This document shows, piece by piece, positions 1 through 6,477 of a stretch of 17,182 nt of DNA; the stretch's first letter is position 1; the number at the start of each line of letters is the position of its first letter. Under the pieces are notes generated by a model, which saw only the letters and a program-made list of their open reading frames with translations, searched no databases and had not been told where the DNA came from. The translations under genes were made by a program, and so were the position numbers. The stretch is from Candidatus Corynebacterium faecipullorum (lineage in GTDB: Bacteria; Actinomycetota; Actinomycetes; Mycobacteriales; Mycobacteriaceae), in contig DXEO01000032.1 of assembly GCA_019114925.1 (NCBI GenBank), positions 1 through 17,182 of the forward strand. Direction: 5' to 3'.

Positions 1-25
1 TTTCATTCTATGGGGTGGGCTCAGG

Positions 26-31
26 TACGAT
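26..31 (+). promoter_or_regulatory. possible -10 box for the tRNA-Thr gene
   Basis: TACGAT fits the corynebacterial TANNNT -10 pattern and lies 23 nt before the mature tRNA, leaving room for a short 5' leader. No convincing -35 is visible 16-18 nt upstream, and the window begins here, so the call is tentative. Confidence 0.3.
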
Positions 32-54
32 TCCCATAGCGGATTAGCCGCGGT

Positions 55-127
55 GCTGGAGTGGCGCAATTGGTAGCGCAACGCACTTGTAATGCGTAGG
101 TTGCGAGTTCAAGTCTCGTCTCCAGCT
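55..127 (+). tRNA. tRNA-Thr (anticodon UGU)
   Basis: The sequence folds as a complete 73-nt cloverleaf. The acceptor stem is GCTGGAG (55-61) with CTCCAGC (120-126), followed by discriminator T127. The D stem is GCGC (64-67) with GCGC (76-79). The anticodon stem is ACGCA (81-85) with TGCGT (93-97), around the loop CTTGTAA with anticodon TGT at 88-90. The T stem is GCGAG with CTCGT around TTCAAGT. The 3' CCA is not encoded (CAA follows) and must be added after transcription. The tRNA reads ACA and related threonine codons. Confidence 0.97.
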
Positions 128-128
128 C

Positions 129-156
129 AAATGGGCCTTCTCCAAGGCCCATTTCT
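129..156 (+). terminator. intrinsic terminator after tRNA-Thr, shared with the opposing tetR-type gene
   Basis: A perfect 11-bp stem, AAATGGGCCTT (129-139) with AAGGCCCATTT (144-154), encloses a 4-nt loop CTCC and ends in a T-rich stretch. It begins two bases after the tRNA. The stem's own A and T ends make it plausible in both directions, and the minus-strand regulator gene ends 13 bp away at 167, so it may stop transcription from both sides. Confidence 0.85.
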
Positions 157-166
157 CATTCGGGGG

Positions 167-694
167 CTAGTCGGCGAGGTGGCTTAGGGCGACGTCGATA
201 AGCGCGCGGCGCCTCTGCGGCGGCAGGGGACGGTCGGTGAGGTGATCGTGCACCCACAGGCCGTCGGCGATGATCGAGGCCAGCACGACGGATTCATCCT
301 CGCCGGCGGGGTCGGGGAGCCAGCGCCTATCGATGTCCTTCCACACCTCCTGGAAGTCCGGATGGGACTGTGAGTGGATGGACATGAGCAATTCAATGAG
401 CGGGTCATTCTTTCCCATCGACTCCAATGTGGCGCGGTAGCGCTGGCGAGGGCTCAACTGCTCCGCCGTCTTGCCGCCGGAGAGCCCAATGAGTTCTTGC
501 TCCCAACGCTCTGCGCAGAGCTTGTGGCAGTCAATGAGCAACTCGTGGCGGGTGCGGAAGTGGTAGATGAGCCCCGACTTACTCATGCCTGTGGCGGTGG
601 CCAGGGAATCGTAGGTTAGTGCGTGGACGCCATCCTTCTCGATGATGGCGAGCGCCTTTTCGAGCGCCTCAACCTTCTTACTAACGCGTGGCAT
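167..694 (-). CDS. TetR/AcrR-family transcriptional regulator of the adjacent efflux pump
   Basis: The protein is 175 aa, a usual TetR-family size. The N-terminal DNA-binding domain has its helix-turn-helix at about residues 26-47 (LTYDSLATATGMSKSGLIYHF). The rest is a helical ligand-binding and dimerisation domain with no residues I can assign. The frame stays open upstream to 748, but the ATG at 694 is chosen because GGGAGGTG lies just before it and because the protein then starts with the family-typical MPRVSKK. The start lies inside the end of the upstream transporter gene (14-bp overlap), so the two are probably translationally coupled. The likely role is repression of the transporter operon, and therefore of itself, through the palindrome at 2186-2215. 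The inducing ligand cannot be inferred. Confidence 0.88.
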   Translation of the reverse strand: MPRVSKKVEALEKALAIIEKDGVHALTYDSLATATGMSKSGLIYHFRTRHELLIDCHKLCAERWEQELIGLSGGKTAEQLSPRQRYRATLESMGKNDPLIELLMSIHSQSHPDFQEVWKDIDRRWLPDPAGEDESVVLASIIADGLWVHDHLTDRPLPPQRRRALIDVALSHLAD

Positions 695-2180
695 CGGCAC
701 CTCCCGAGGTCGGGTTGTTGCGGAAACACCAGCCGGTGACCGCAGCAAAAATGAGCATGACTACGCCGAGCCCAGCGGCGGTGGCCAGGTAAGCGTCGGT
801 GTACGCGGGGCCGGCAGTCTCCGCGAGCGCAGGGTCGTGGAGCGCATCCATACCCAAGCTTTGAATGTCCTCGGGCAGCCCGGCCTTATAGAGCATGGGC
901 AGCACCGAACCGGTGACCGCAATCGACAGGAGCGTGCCGAATTCATAGGAAACTTCCTCCACACCTGCAGCCATGCCGGAGCGTGAGGCAGGTGCGGCGC
1001 CGATGATGGCGGTGGAGGATACCGACATCACGAAACCCGCCCCGAGGCCGGTGATGAACAAACCTGCCAAGTATGCGGCGAAGACCTCGTGCGTGCCGCC
1101 CCACACCACGCAGCCAATGCCCGCTGCCATGGCGAGAAAGCCGCCAGCGATGATGGGCAAGAAACCCCAGCGGTGCAGGTTAGCCCCGCCCAGCGCGGAC
1201 ATCGGCAGCGCCGCAAGAGCAATGAGGGAAATAATCAGCCCGGCATGCAGCGGGGAGTAGAGGTCCACCAACTGCAGCTTCTGCGTGGTGGTCATCTCCA
1301 GCCCTGCCATGCCAAACATGGCACCGGCTGCGGCCAACACGCCACCACTGAAGATGGGGGAGCGGAAAATGTCGAAGGTGAGAAGCGGCTCGTCCAGTGT
1401 GCGCTGGCGGCGAGTGAAGAGGACAGCGCCAATGAGGCAGGCGGCCAGCGCGCCGCCAATAAGCATGGCGTTGAGATGGGAGCTGGCCACAGACTTGATG
1501 ACAAGCACCAAGGAGGCCAGCGTGATCAGCGCATAAAGGGAAGACAAGAAATCCCAATGCTTTGCCGGATTCGCCACATTAGGTGGGGCGAGGAAGGCAG
1601 TGAGGATGAGCGCGATGATGACGATGGGCACGTTGACCAAAAAGACCGATCCCCACCAGAAATGCTCGAGCAAGAAGCCACCCACCGTGGGGCCCGCCGC
1701 CGCGCCGACGACGGCGATGGAGCCCCAAATGCCGATGGCGGTGTTGCGCTCAATCTCATCTTCAAAGGTCAGGCGAATCAGCGCTAGGGTAGCGGGCATC
1801 ATGATGGAGGCGCCGAGTCCCAAGAAAGCGCGGGCGGCGACGAGCTCCCACGCGCCGGGTGCAAGTGCCGCGGCCAGGGAAGCGATGCCGAAGACCCAGA
1901 GGCCGATGACGAACATGCGGCGGTGCCCAATTTTATCGCCCAGCGTGCCGGTTCCCAGCAGGAGTCCGGCGAGCATGAGCGCATAGGCGTTGATGATCCA
2001 TAGCTGCTGCAGAGAGTTCGCATGGAGTTGCTCAGAGAGCTCTGGCAGTGCGGTATAGAGGATTGAGTTGTCCAGGCCGATCATGAGCAGTCCTAAGGAG
2101 ACTACGCCAAAGAAGGTCCACCGGCGGGTTGCTGAGGTGCCTGAAGCCTCCGCGGAGGCTTCAACGTGAGCGTTAATCAT
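681..2180 (-). CDS. MFS multidrug efflux transporter, DHA2 (14-TM) QacA/LfrA-like
   Basis: The protein is 499 aa, the usual length for 14-helix DHA2 drug:H+ antiporters such as QacA, SmvA or LfrA. Visible motifs are the TM1 acidic motif LDNSILYTALP (36-46), motif A in the loop after TM2 (GTLGDKIGHRRMF, 78-90) and antiporter motif C (GAAAGPTVGG, 159-168) followed by FVLNVP-like residues. It should export lipophilic or cationic compounds across the cytoplasmic membrane using the proton gradient; the substrate is unknown. It is the first gene of a two-gene operon with a TetR regulator, the layout of lfrA/lfrR and qacA/qacR-type loci. The ATG at 2180 has no Shine-Dalgarno sequence but lies 8 nt after TATAGT, so the transcript may be leaderless. 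Confidence 0.9.
   Translation of the reverse strand: MINAHVEASAEASGTSATRRWTFFGVVSLGLLMIGLDNSILYTALPELSEQLHANSLQQLWIINAYALMLAGLLLGTGTLGDKIGHRRMFVIGLWVFGIASLAAALAPGAWELVAARAFLGLGASIMMPATLALIRLTFEDEIERNTAIGIWGSIAVVGAAAGPTVGGFLLEHFWWGSVFLVNVPIVIIALILTAFLAPPNVANPAKHWDFLSSLYALITLASLVLVIKSVASSHLNAMLIGGALAACLIGAVLFTRRQRTLDEPLLTFDIFRSPIFSGGVLAAAGAMFGMAGLEMTTTQKLQLVDLYSPLHAGLIISLIALAALPMSALGGANLHRWGFLPIIAGGFLAMAAGIGCVVWGGTHEVFAAYLAGLFITGLGAGFVMSVSSTAIIGAAPASRSGMAAGVEEVSYEFGTLLSIAVTGSVLPMLYKAGLPEDIQSLGMDALHDPALAETAGPAYTDAYLATAAGLGVVMLIFAAVTGWCFRNNPTSGGADATR
695..704 (-). promoter_or_regulatory. ribosome binding site deciding the TetR-type start
   Basis: On the minus strand GGAGGTG is followed by CCG and the ATG at 694. 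The GGAGG core is 5 nt from the start. It lies within the last codons of the transporter gene, which supports a coupled start at 694 rather than the more upstream ATG at 748. Confidence 0.7.
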
Positions 2181-2185
2181 GCTGC

Positions 2186-2215
2186 GAAACTATAGCGAAC
2201 GGTCGTTATAGTTTC
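2186..2215. promoter_or_regulatory. TetR-type operator palindrome over the transporter promoter
   Basis: The half-sites GAAACTATAGCGAAC and GGTCGTTATAGTTTC form a 30-bp palindrome matching at 13 of 15 positions per half. It ends 6 bp before the transporter ATG. On the minus strand it contains both candidate -10 boxes (TATAGT at 2189-2194 and TATAAC at 2205-2210; the latter has TTAACA 16 nt upstream). A repressor bound here would block initiation. The overlapping tetR-type gene in the same operon is the natural candidate for its ligand-responsive repressor. Confidence 0.75.
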
Positions 2216-2234
2216 AGGGCGCTGATTGTTAACT

Positions 2235-2250
2235 TGTTGTTAAAGTCACA
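2235..2250. promoter_or_regulatory. weak GlxR (CRP-type) half-site match upstream of pqo
   Basis: TGTTGTTAAAGTCACA has the TGTGA-N6-TCACA geometry of the corynebacterial cAMP-responsive regulator GlxR. The right half is perfect but the left matches only 3 of 5. It lies about 100 bp upstream of the pqo start, in a divergent region of 169 bp. This is a candidate only. Confidence 0.25.
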
Positions 2251-2280
2251 AAACCCATGCGACGTGATAAAGCAACTTTA

Positions 2281-2296
2281 TGGTGGCGAAACACCA
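2281..2296 (+). other. small hairpin in the pqo upstream region
   Basis: TGGTG and CACCA pair around a GCGAAA loop, about 55 bp before the pqo start. It may fold in the 5' leader, but no known riboswitch or leader-peptide signature accompanies it. Confidence 0.3.
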
Positions 2297-2349
2297 CCGG
2301 GTAGGGGAACACTGGGGGCCGTTAGCGATAAAAGTTAGAGAGGTAAAAC

Positions 2350-4095
2350 ATGGCACGCAATTACGCCACGCAACTCGTAGAAACCCTGGAAGCCCAGGGA
2401 GTCAAGCGCATCTATGGGCTTGTTGGAGATTCCCTCAACCCCATCGTGGATGCGGTGCGGCAATCCTCCATCGAGTGGGTCCACGTCCGCAACGAAGAGG
2501 CCGCGGCTTTCGCCGCTGAGGCCGATTCCCTCACCACCGGCAACCTCGCCGTGTGCGCCGCCTCCTGCTGTCCGGGAAATACGCACCTTATTCAGGGGCT
2601 TTACGACGCCCACCGCAACGGCGCCAAGGTCCTCGCCCTGGCCAGCCACATTCCTTCCCGTCAGATCGGCTCGAAATTCTTCCAGGAAACCCACCCGGAG
2701 GCCATCTTCCAGGAGTGCTCCGGCTACTGTGAGATGGTCAACTCTGCGGAGCAGGGAGGTGTGGTCCTGCACCACGCCATTCAGAGCACCATGGCCGGCA
2801 AGGGTGTCTCCGTCCTCGTCATCCCGGGTGATGTCTCTACTCAAGAGGCACAAGAGGACACCTTCACCTCCTCCGTTATTTCCTCTGGCCGTCCGGTTGT
2901 CTACCCGGACCCAGCAGAAGCTGCCGCGCTGACCCAGGCCATTAATGAGGCCAAGACCGTCGCCCTCTTCGTTGGCGCGGGCGTTAAGAATGCCCGTGAG
3001 CAGGTCCTTGCGCTGGCCGAGAAGATCAAGGCTCCCATCGGCCACGCCTTGGGCGGCAAGATGTACATCCAGTACGACAACCCCTTCGACGTCGGCATGT
3101 CCGGCCTGCTCGGCTATGGCGCGGCCCACGAAGCTACCCACGAGGCGGACCTGCTTATCCTGTTGGGCACGGACTTCCCCTACAACGACTTCCTGCCGGA
3201 TGCCAACGTGGCCCAGGTCGATATCGATGGCTCCCACATTGGCCGCCGCACCCGCATCAAGTACCCCGTGACGGGCGATGTCGCCGCCACCATTGAGAAC
3301 ATCCTGCCGCACGTCGATGAGAAGAAGGACCGCTCCTTCCTCGACAAGATGCTCAAGAAGCACTACGACAAGCTGCATCACGTCGTTGAGGCCTACACTT
3401 CCGGCGTGGAGAAGCAGACCCCAATCCACCCGGAGTACATCGCCGACCTCATCGACCAGCAGGCCGATGAAGACGCCATCTTCACCGTCGATACCGGCAT
3501 GTGCAATGTTTGGGGCGCGCGCTACATCACTGCGAATGGCAAGCGCGAGCAGATTGGTTCCTTCCGCCACGGCACCATGGCCAACGCGCTGCCGATGGCC
3601 ATCGGTGCGCAGGCGGCGCACCCGGACCGCCAGGTCATCACCTTCTCCGGGGACGGTGGGCTGTCCATGCTCATGGGCGAGCTGCTCACGGTGAAGCTGC
3701 ACAACCTGCCGGTGAAGATGTTCGTGTTCAACAACTCTTCCCTCGGCATGGTCAAGCTGGAGATGCTGGTCCAGGGCCTGCCGGAGCATGAGACCGACCA
3801 CGAGCACGTCAACTACGCCAAGATTGCGGAGGGCGCGGGCATCAAGCACTTCCGTATCGAGGATCCGAAGGACGCGCCGCGCCTCATCAAGGAGGCCTTG
3901 GCCTATGACGGGCCTGCGCTTATCGACGTCGTCACGGACCCCAACGCCCTCTCCCTGCCACCGACACTGACCTTCGAGCAGCTGCTCGGCTTCTCCAAGG
4001 CAGCAACCCGCACCGTCTTCGGTGGCGGCGTGGGCCAGATGCTCTCCATGGCGAAGTCCAACCTGCGCAACATTCCGCGTCCGCAGGACTTTTAA
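2350..4095 (+). CDS. pqo: pyruvate:quinone oxidoreductase (ThDP- and FAD-dependent, PoxB/Pqo)
   Basis: The enzyme decarboxylates pyruvate to acetate and CO2 and passes electrons to membrane quinones. The protein is 581 aa, close to corynebacterial Pqo and E. coli PoxB. Domain order is ThDP Pyr domain (about 1-175; catalytic Glu49 in VRNEE), central FAD-binding domain (about 185-345) and PP domain with the ThDP/Mg motif GDG (434-436), 24 residues, then NN (461-462). The C-terminal tail (about 555-581) corresponds to the lipid-binding region. AGAGAGG lies 6 nt before the ATG and supports this start. Two normally conserved glycines are replaced: the AAGAE motif reads AAEAD (Glu57) and SCGPGN reads SCCPGN (Cys74). 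The frame is intact, so the gene is expressed in principle, but activity is uncertain. Confidence 0.93.
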   Translation: MARNYATQLVETLEAQGVKRIYGLVGDSLNPIVDAVRQSSIEWVHVRNEEAAAFAAEADSLTTGNLAVCAASCCPGNTHLIQGLYDAHRNGAKVLALASHIPSRQIGSKFFQETHPEAIFQECSGYCEMVNSAEQGGVVLHHAIQSTMAGKGVSVLVIPGDVSTQEAQEDTFTSSVISSGRPVVYPDPAEAAALTQAINEAKTVALFVGAGVKNAREQVLALAEKIKAPIGHALGGKMYIQYDNPFDVGMSGLLGYGAAHEATHEADLLILLGTDFPYNDFLPDANVAQVDIDGSHIGRRTRIKYPVTGDVAATIENILPHVDEKKDRSFLDKMLKKHYDKLHHVVEAYTSGVEKQTPIHPEYIADLIDQQADEDAIFTVDTGMCNVWGARYITANGKREQIGSFRHGTMANALPMAIGAQAAHPDRQVITFSGDGGLSMLMGELLTVKLHNLPVKMFVFNNSSLGMVKLEMLVQGLPEHETDHEHVNYAKIAEGAGIKHFRIEDPKDAPRLIKEALAYDGPALIDVVTDPNALSLPPTLTFEQLLGFSKAATRTVFGGGVGQMLSMAKSNLRNIPRPQDF

Positions 4096-4187
4096 TGTGT
4101 GGGTGCTAAACGCCCCCACACGCTAGAAGGAGCTCACACCTTAGAAGGGACCTACGCACCACAAGGATCCCACGCCCTGCAGCTCCA
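4096..4187 (+). other. pqo 3' spacer with a weak inverted repeat
   Basis: GTGTGGG and CCCACAC occur just after the pqo stop as a short inverted repeat without a T tract. An imperfect direct repeat (TAGAAGGAGC and TAGAAGGGAC) follows. I see no gene here. Confidence 0.3.
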
Positions 4188-4221
4188 CCCCGCGAAAGCG
4201 TTATGCTTTCGCGGGGTCTTT
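4188..4221 (+). terminator. intrinsic terminator of pqo, embedding the stop codon of the opposing MFS gene
   Basis: A perfect 12-bp stem, CCCCGCGAAAGC (4188-4199) with GCTTTCGCGGGG (4205-4216), has a 5-nt loop GTTAT and is followed by TCTTT. The T tract favours termination of plus-strand pqo transcription. The TAA stop of the minus-strand transporter (4201-4203) lies in the loop, so coding and terminator sequence overlap and the hairpin is shared by two convergent genes. Confidence 0.85.
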
Positions 4222-5490
4222 GACTGGGATGAGCACGAGCGCGCCGACGAAGAGGACTAGCCCGATGGCGAGCACACCTCCCCGGTCTCCTTGGCCCATC
4301 AGGGAGACGAAGACACCGAACAGGAAAGGCGTCAACCACGCCACGGCACGCCCGGTTGTGGCGTAGAGGCCAAACATTTCGCCCTCGCGCCCTGGCGGGG
4401 CAACGCGCGCCAAGAAACCGCGGGCGGAAGCCTGGGCAGGGCCGACGCACAGGCACAGGATGAGCCCGCAGATCCAGAAGGCCGTCGGCCCTTGGGCTAC
4501 GAACATAATGCCGGCCATCAACGTCAAGATGGCCAGGCAGGTGAGGATGATGGCTTTGGGGCCTACGTGATCGTCGATCAGCCCACCCGCCACCGCGCCC
4601 AGCGCGGCCGCAACGTTGGCGGCAACACCAAAAACGAGGACGTCGCCAGGTGAAAGTCAATAGACGGACACGCCCAGCACCGCCCCGAAGCTGAACACGG
4701 CCGAGAGCCCATCGCGGAAGATGGCAGAAGCGAAGAGGAAGGCAAAGGCGTTGCGATCTTCCCGCCACAGCGTGCGCACCGTGCGCCATAGCTCCCGGTA
4801 GGAGGCCGCAACCCCGCCCGCTGCTTCACCCGACGGCGCAATCTCAGGCACGCGCAGCAACACGGGAATGGCAGATAGTCCAAACCAGGCTGCAGCGAGC
4901 AGCGCCACGAGCCGAATATTCCAGCCGCCCTCCGTGGATAGTCCCAGGCCGCCGCCCTCGCCGGAGACGAAGCCGAAATAACAGATGAGCAGCAGCACGA
5001 TGCCACCGAAATAGCCTGCCGACCAGCCCAGGCCGGATACCCGTCCCACCTTGTCTTCGGGGGCCACTTGGTTGAGCTGAGCAAAGTAATTGACTTCGGC
5101 GAATTGGATGGTCACCGAACCCACCGCTAGGCCGATAAGGCCCAGCCAGAAATACGCGGGCGCGTCATTGCGGATGAAGAACAAGCTAGCCATGACCAGG
5201 AACGTCAGCAGCGACCAGAAGCCCAGCGCGCGCCGCCGCGTGCCCAACCGGTCGGAGCGCTGGCCCATCACGGGGGTAACCGCAAAAATCACCAGACCTG
5301 CTACCGTCATGGACCACGACAACCACTGCGCCGGGGTGAACTGCGAGTCAATTTGTTGGCCGACCGAGTCGGTGAGATAGACCGAGAAAATAAACGTCAC
5401 GAGCACCGCGTTGAAGGCAGCCGAACCCCAATCCCACAGGGTCCAGGCAGCCACGGTGAGGCGGTCAGTGCGATTCGAGGCTTGCGTCAT
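4201..5490 (-). pseudogene. UMF1/Atg22-family MFS transporter interrupted by an in-frame TGA
   Basis: The frame encodes a 429-codon MFS transporter of the UMF1 (vacuole effluxer Atg22-like) family. The N-terminus TLWDWGSAAFNAVL is the family hallmark, and the conserved C-terminal section includes GLIDDHVGPK and APPGREGEMFGLYATTGRAV. Codon 278 is TGA (4657-4659), between GVSVY and LSPGDVLVFG. The reading frame on both sides is the same, so this is a nonsense change rather than a frameshift. Relatives as I recall them carry Gly here, and GGA to TGA is one substitution. The downstream frame can open at GTG 4593 but has no ribosome binding site. The truncated product would lack roughly the last third, several TM helices. 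The intact homology on both sides suggests recent loss. The gene diverges from the TipA-like regulator. Confidence 0.85.
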
Positions 5491-5504
5491 GCTTCATTAT
5501 CGTA
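5491..5504 (-). promoter_or_regulatory. leaderless-type promoter of the UMF1 transporter
   Basis: On the minus strand TACGAT (plus 5499-5504) lies 8 nt before the ATG at 5490, and GATAAT overlaps it closer in. There is no Shine-Dalgarno sequence. This spacing puts the transcription start at or next to the A of the start codon. Confidence 0.5.
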
Positions 5505-5530
5505 GGCAAAAATATGTGCTGAGTGGCAGG

Positions 5531-5563
5531 AGTTGCACTTAACGCGACGTCAACTTTTAGGCT
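5531..5563 (+). promoter_or_regulatory. MerR-type promoter with 19-bp spacer and internal operator
   Basis: TTGCAC (5533-5538) and TAGGCT (5558-5563) are separated by 19 bp, the over-long spacer typical of promoters activated by MerR-family regulators through DNA untwisting. An inverted repeat, AGTTG (5531-5535) and CAACT (5551-5555), lies over the -35 and spacer. TAGGCT ends 7 nt before the ATG at 5571, so the transcript is probably leaderless. Autoactivation by the TipA-like protein is the simplest reading. Confidence 0.6.
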
Positions 5564-5570
5564 CAACGTC

Positions 5571-6344
5571 ATGCGTAATGACTACAGCATCGGCGACGTT
5601 GCCGAAATCCTCAAAGTCACCACCCGCACGTTGCGGCACTGGGATGACATTGGGCTGCTCAGCCCACAGTGGCGCACTGGGGGTGATCACCGCCTGTACA
5701 CCGAAGATGACGTGCAGCGCGGGATGGACATCCTGATATATCGCAGCGTGGGAATTGAGCTGAAGGACATCGCAGTGCTTCTCGATGCCCCTTCCTCCGC
5801 CACCCTGGCTCGCCTCCGAGGCCAACACGAGGCTTTACAGAAGCGGCGAGCCGACGTCGATGCGATGTTGTACGCAGTGGAAAGACTGATTGAGGAGACC
5901 GAAATGGATAAGAACCTAAGCCCCAGCCAAAAAGTGCGCAATCTGGGTGATGCATGGCCCCAACTGCAGGAAGAAGCCCGCGAGAAGTGGGGAGACAGCA
6001 AAGAATGGGCGGCGAGTGCAGCCGCTGCGGAATCGATGGGGAAGAGGGACTGGGAAGGATTCTCCGTGGACCATGAAAACTTTGTGGCTGAGCTTGAGGA
6101 GTCCGCGAACGCAGGGCTTGAACCGGGCAGCGAGGGGGCGAAGGAGATCGTCGACAAGCACCGCGACCTCATTGCTCAGTGGTACCCAGTGTCGAGGTCC
6201 AAGCAAGTGATCCTGGCGCGCATGTACTGCGAGGATCCACGCTTCGATGAGACCTACCGCGGTAATGCCGGCTACTTGCGTCAGCTGATTGAAGCACAAG
6301 CCCGGGCGGAAGGTTTGGATTTGGACAACCTCGCGTGGGAGTAG
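5571..6344 (+). CDS. TipA-like MerR-family regulator with TipAS ligand-binding domain
   Basis: The protein is 257 aa. The N-terminal MerR DNA-binding domain covers residues 1-72 (YSIGDVAEILKVTTRTLRHW, then GLLSP and RLYTEDD). A coiled-coil linker covers about 75-110 (QHEALQKRRADVDAMLYAVERL). The C-terminal TipAS domain covers about 115-250 (EEAREKWGDSKEW, YCEDPRFDETYRG), the fold that binds thiopeptide-like ligands in Streptomyces TipA. The ATG at 5571 is preferred over 5523 because the MerR domain begins here and a -10 box ends 7 nt upstream. An internal ATG at 5904 with GAGGAG 6 nt before it falls at the start of the ligand domain. The gene diverges from the UMF1 transporter by 80 bp and may have controlled it. 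The ligand is unknown. Confidence 0.88.
   Translation: MRNDYSIGDVAEILKVTTRTLRHWDDIGLLSPQWRTGGDHRLYTEDDVQRGMDILIYRSVGIELKDIAVLLDAPSSATLARLRGQHEALQKRRADVDAMLYAVERLIEETEMDKNLSPSQKVRNLGDAWPQLQEEAREKWGDSKEWAASAAAAESMGKRDWEGFSVDHENFVAELEESANAGLEPGSEGAKEIVDKHRDLIAQWYPVSRSKQVILARMYCEDPRFDETYRGNAGYLRQLIEAQARAEGLDLDNLAWE
5892..6344 (+). promoter_or_regulatory. internal ribosome binding site and start for a stand-alone TipAS-like protein
   Basis: GAGGAG (5892-5897), 6 nt of spacing and ATG at 5904-5906 lie in frame at codon 112 of the regulator. Translation from here would give 146 aa consisting of the TipAS domain alone. Streptomyces tipA is known to yield TipAL and a separate TipAS of about 144 aa by in-frame internal initiation, so the match in position and size is notable. 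The full-length start itself has no Shine-Dalgarno sequence, which could favour the short form. Confidence 0.5.
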
Positions 6345-6404
6345 TTGGTTCACAGCGCACGTACAGACTTCGCTCAGTACCCTTGGAAGGCATAGTGCAA
6401 TACT

Positions 6405-6421
6405 TCTCATTCTGAATGAGA
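6405..6421. promoter_or_regulatory. perfect 7-bp palindrome upstream of phoR
   Basis: TCTCATT (6405-6411) and AATGAGA (6415-6421) are exact inverted repeats around CTG, within the 133-bp spacer between the TipA-like gene and phoR, about 57 bp before the phoR start. There is no T tract, so an operator is more likely than a terminator. I do not recognise the binding protein. Confidence 0.4.
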
Positions 6422-6477
6422 TATCCCTTGGCGCTTCCTGGCGTCAGGAGAAGCGGAGAAAGGACCTAAGCGGGACC

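Noticed and set aside
1089..1787. Plus-strand frame of 232 codons opposite the DHA2 transporter
   Set aside because: It is the complement of a clear 14-helix transporter and has no recognisable features of its own.
2335..4119. 594-codon open frame antisense to the whole pqo gene
   Set aside because: It mirrors a well-supported gene, its product has no recognisable domain, and long antisense frames are expected opposite codon-biased high-GC genes.
4201..4593. Separate 130-aa gene starting at GTG 4593
   Set aside because: It is in frame with the upstream transporter, lacks a ribosome binding site and encodes only the C-terminal helices of the same protein.
4657..4659. Selenocysteine or programmed readthrough at the in-frame TGA
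   Set aside because: The aligned residue in the family is Gly, not a redox residue, and no selenocysteine system is apparent in the window. A nonsense mutation is simpler.
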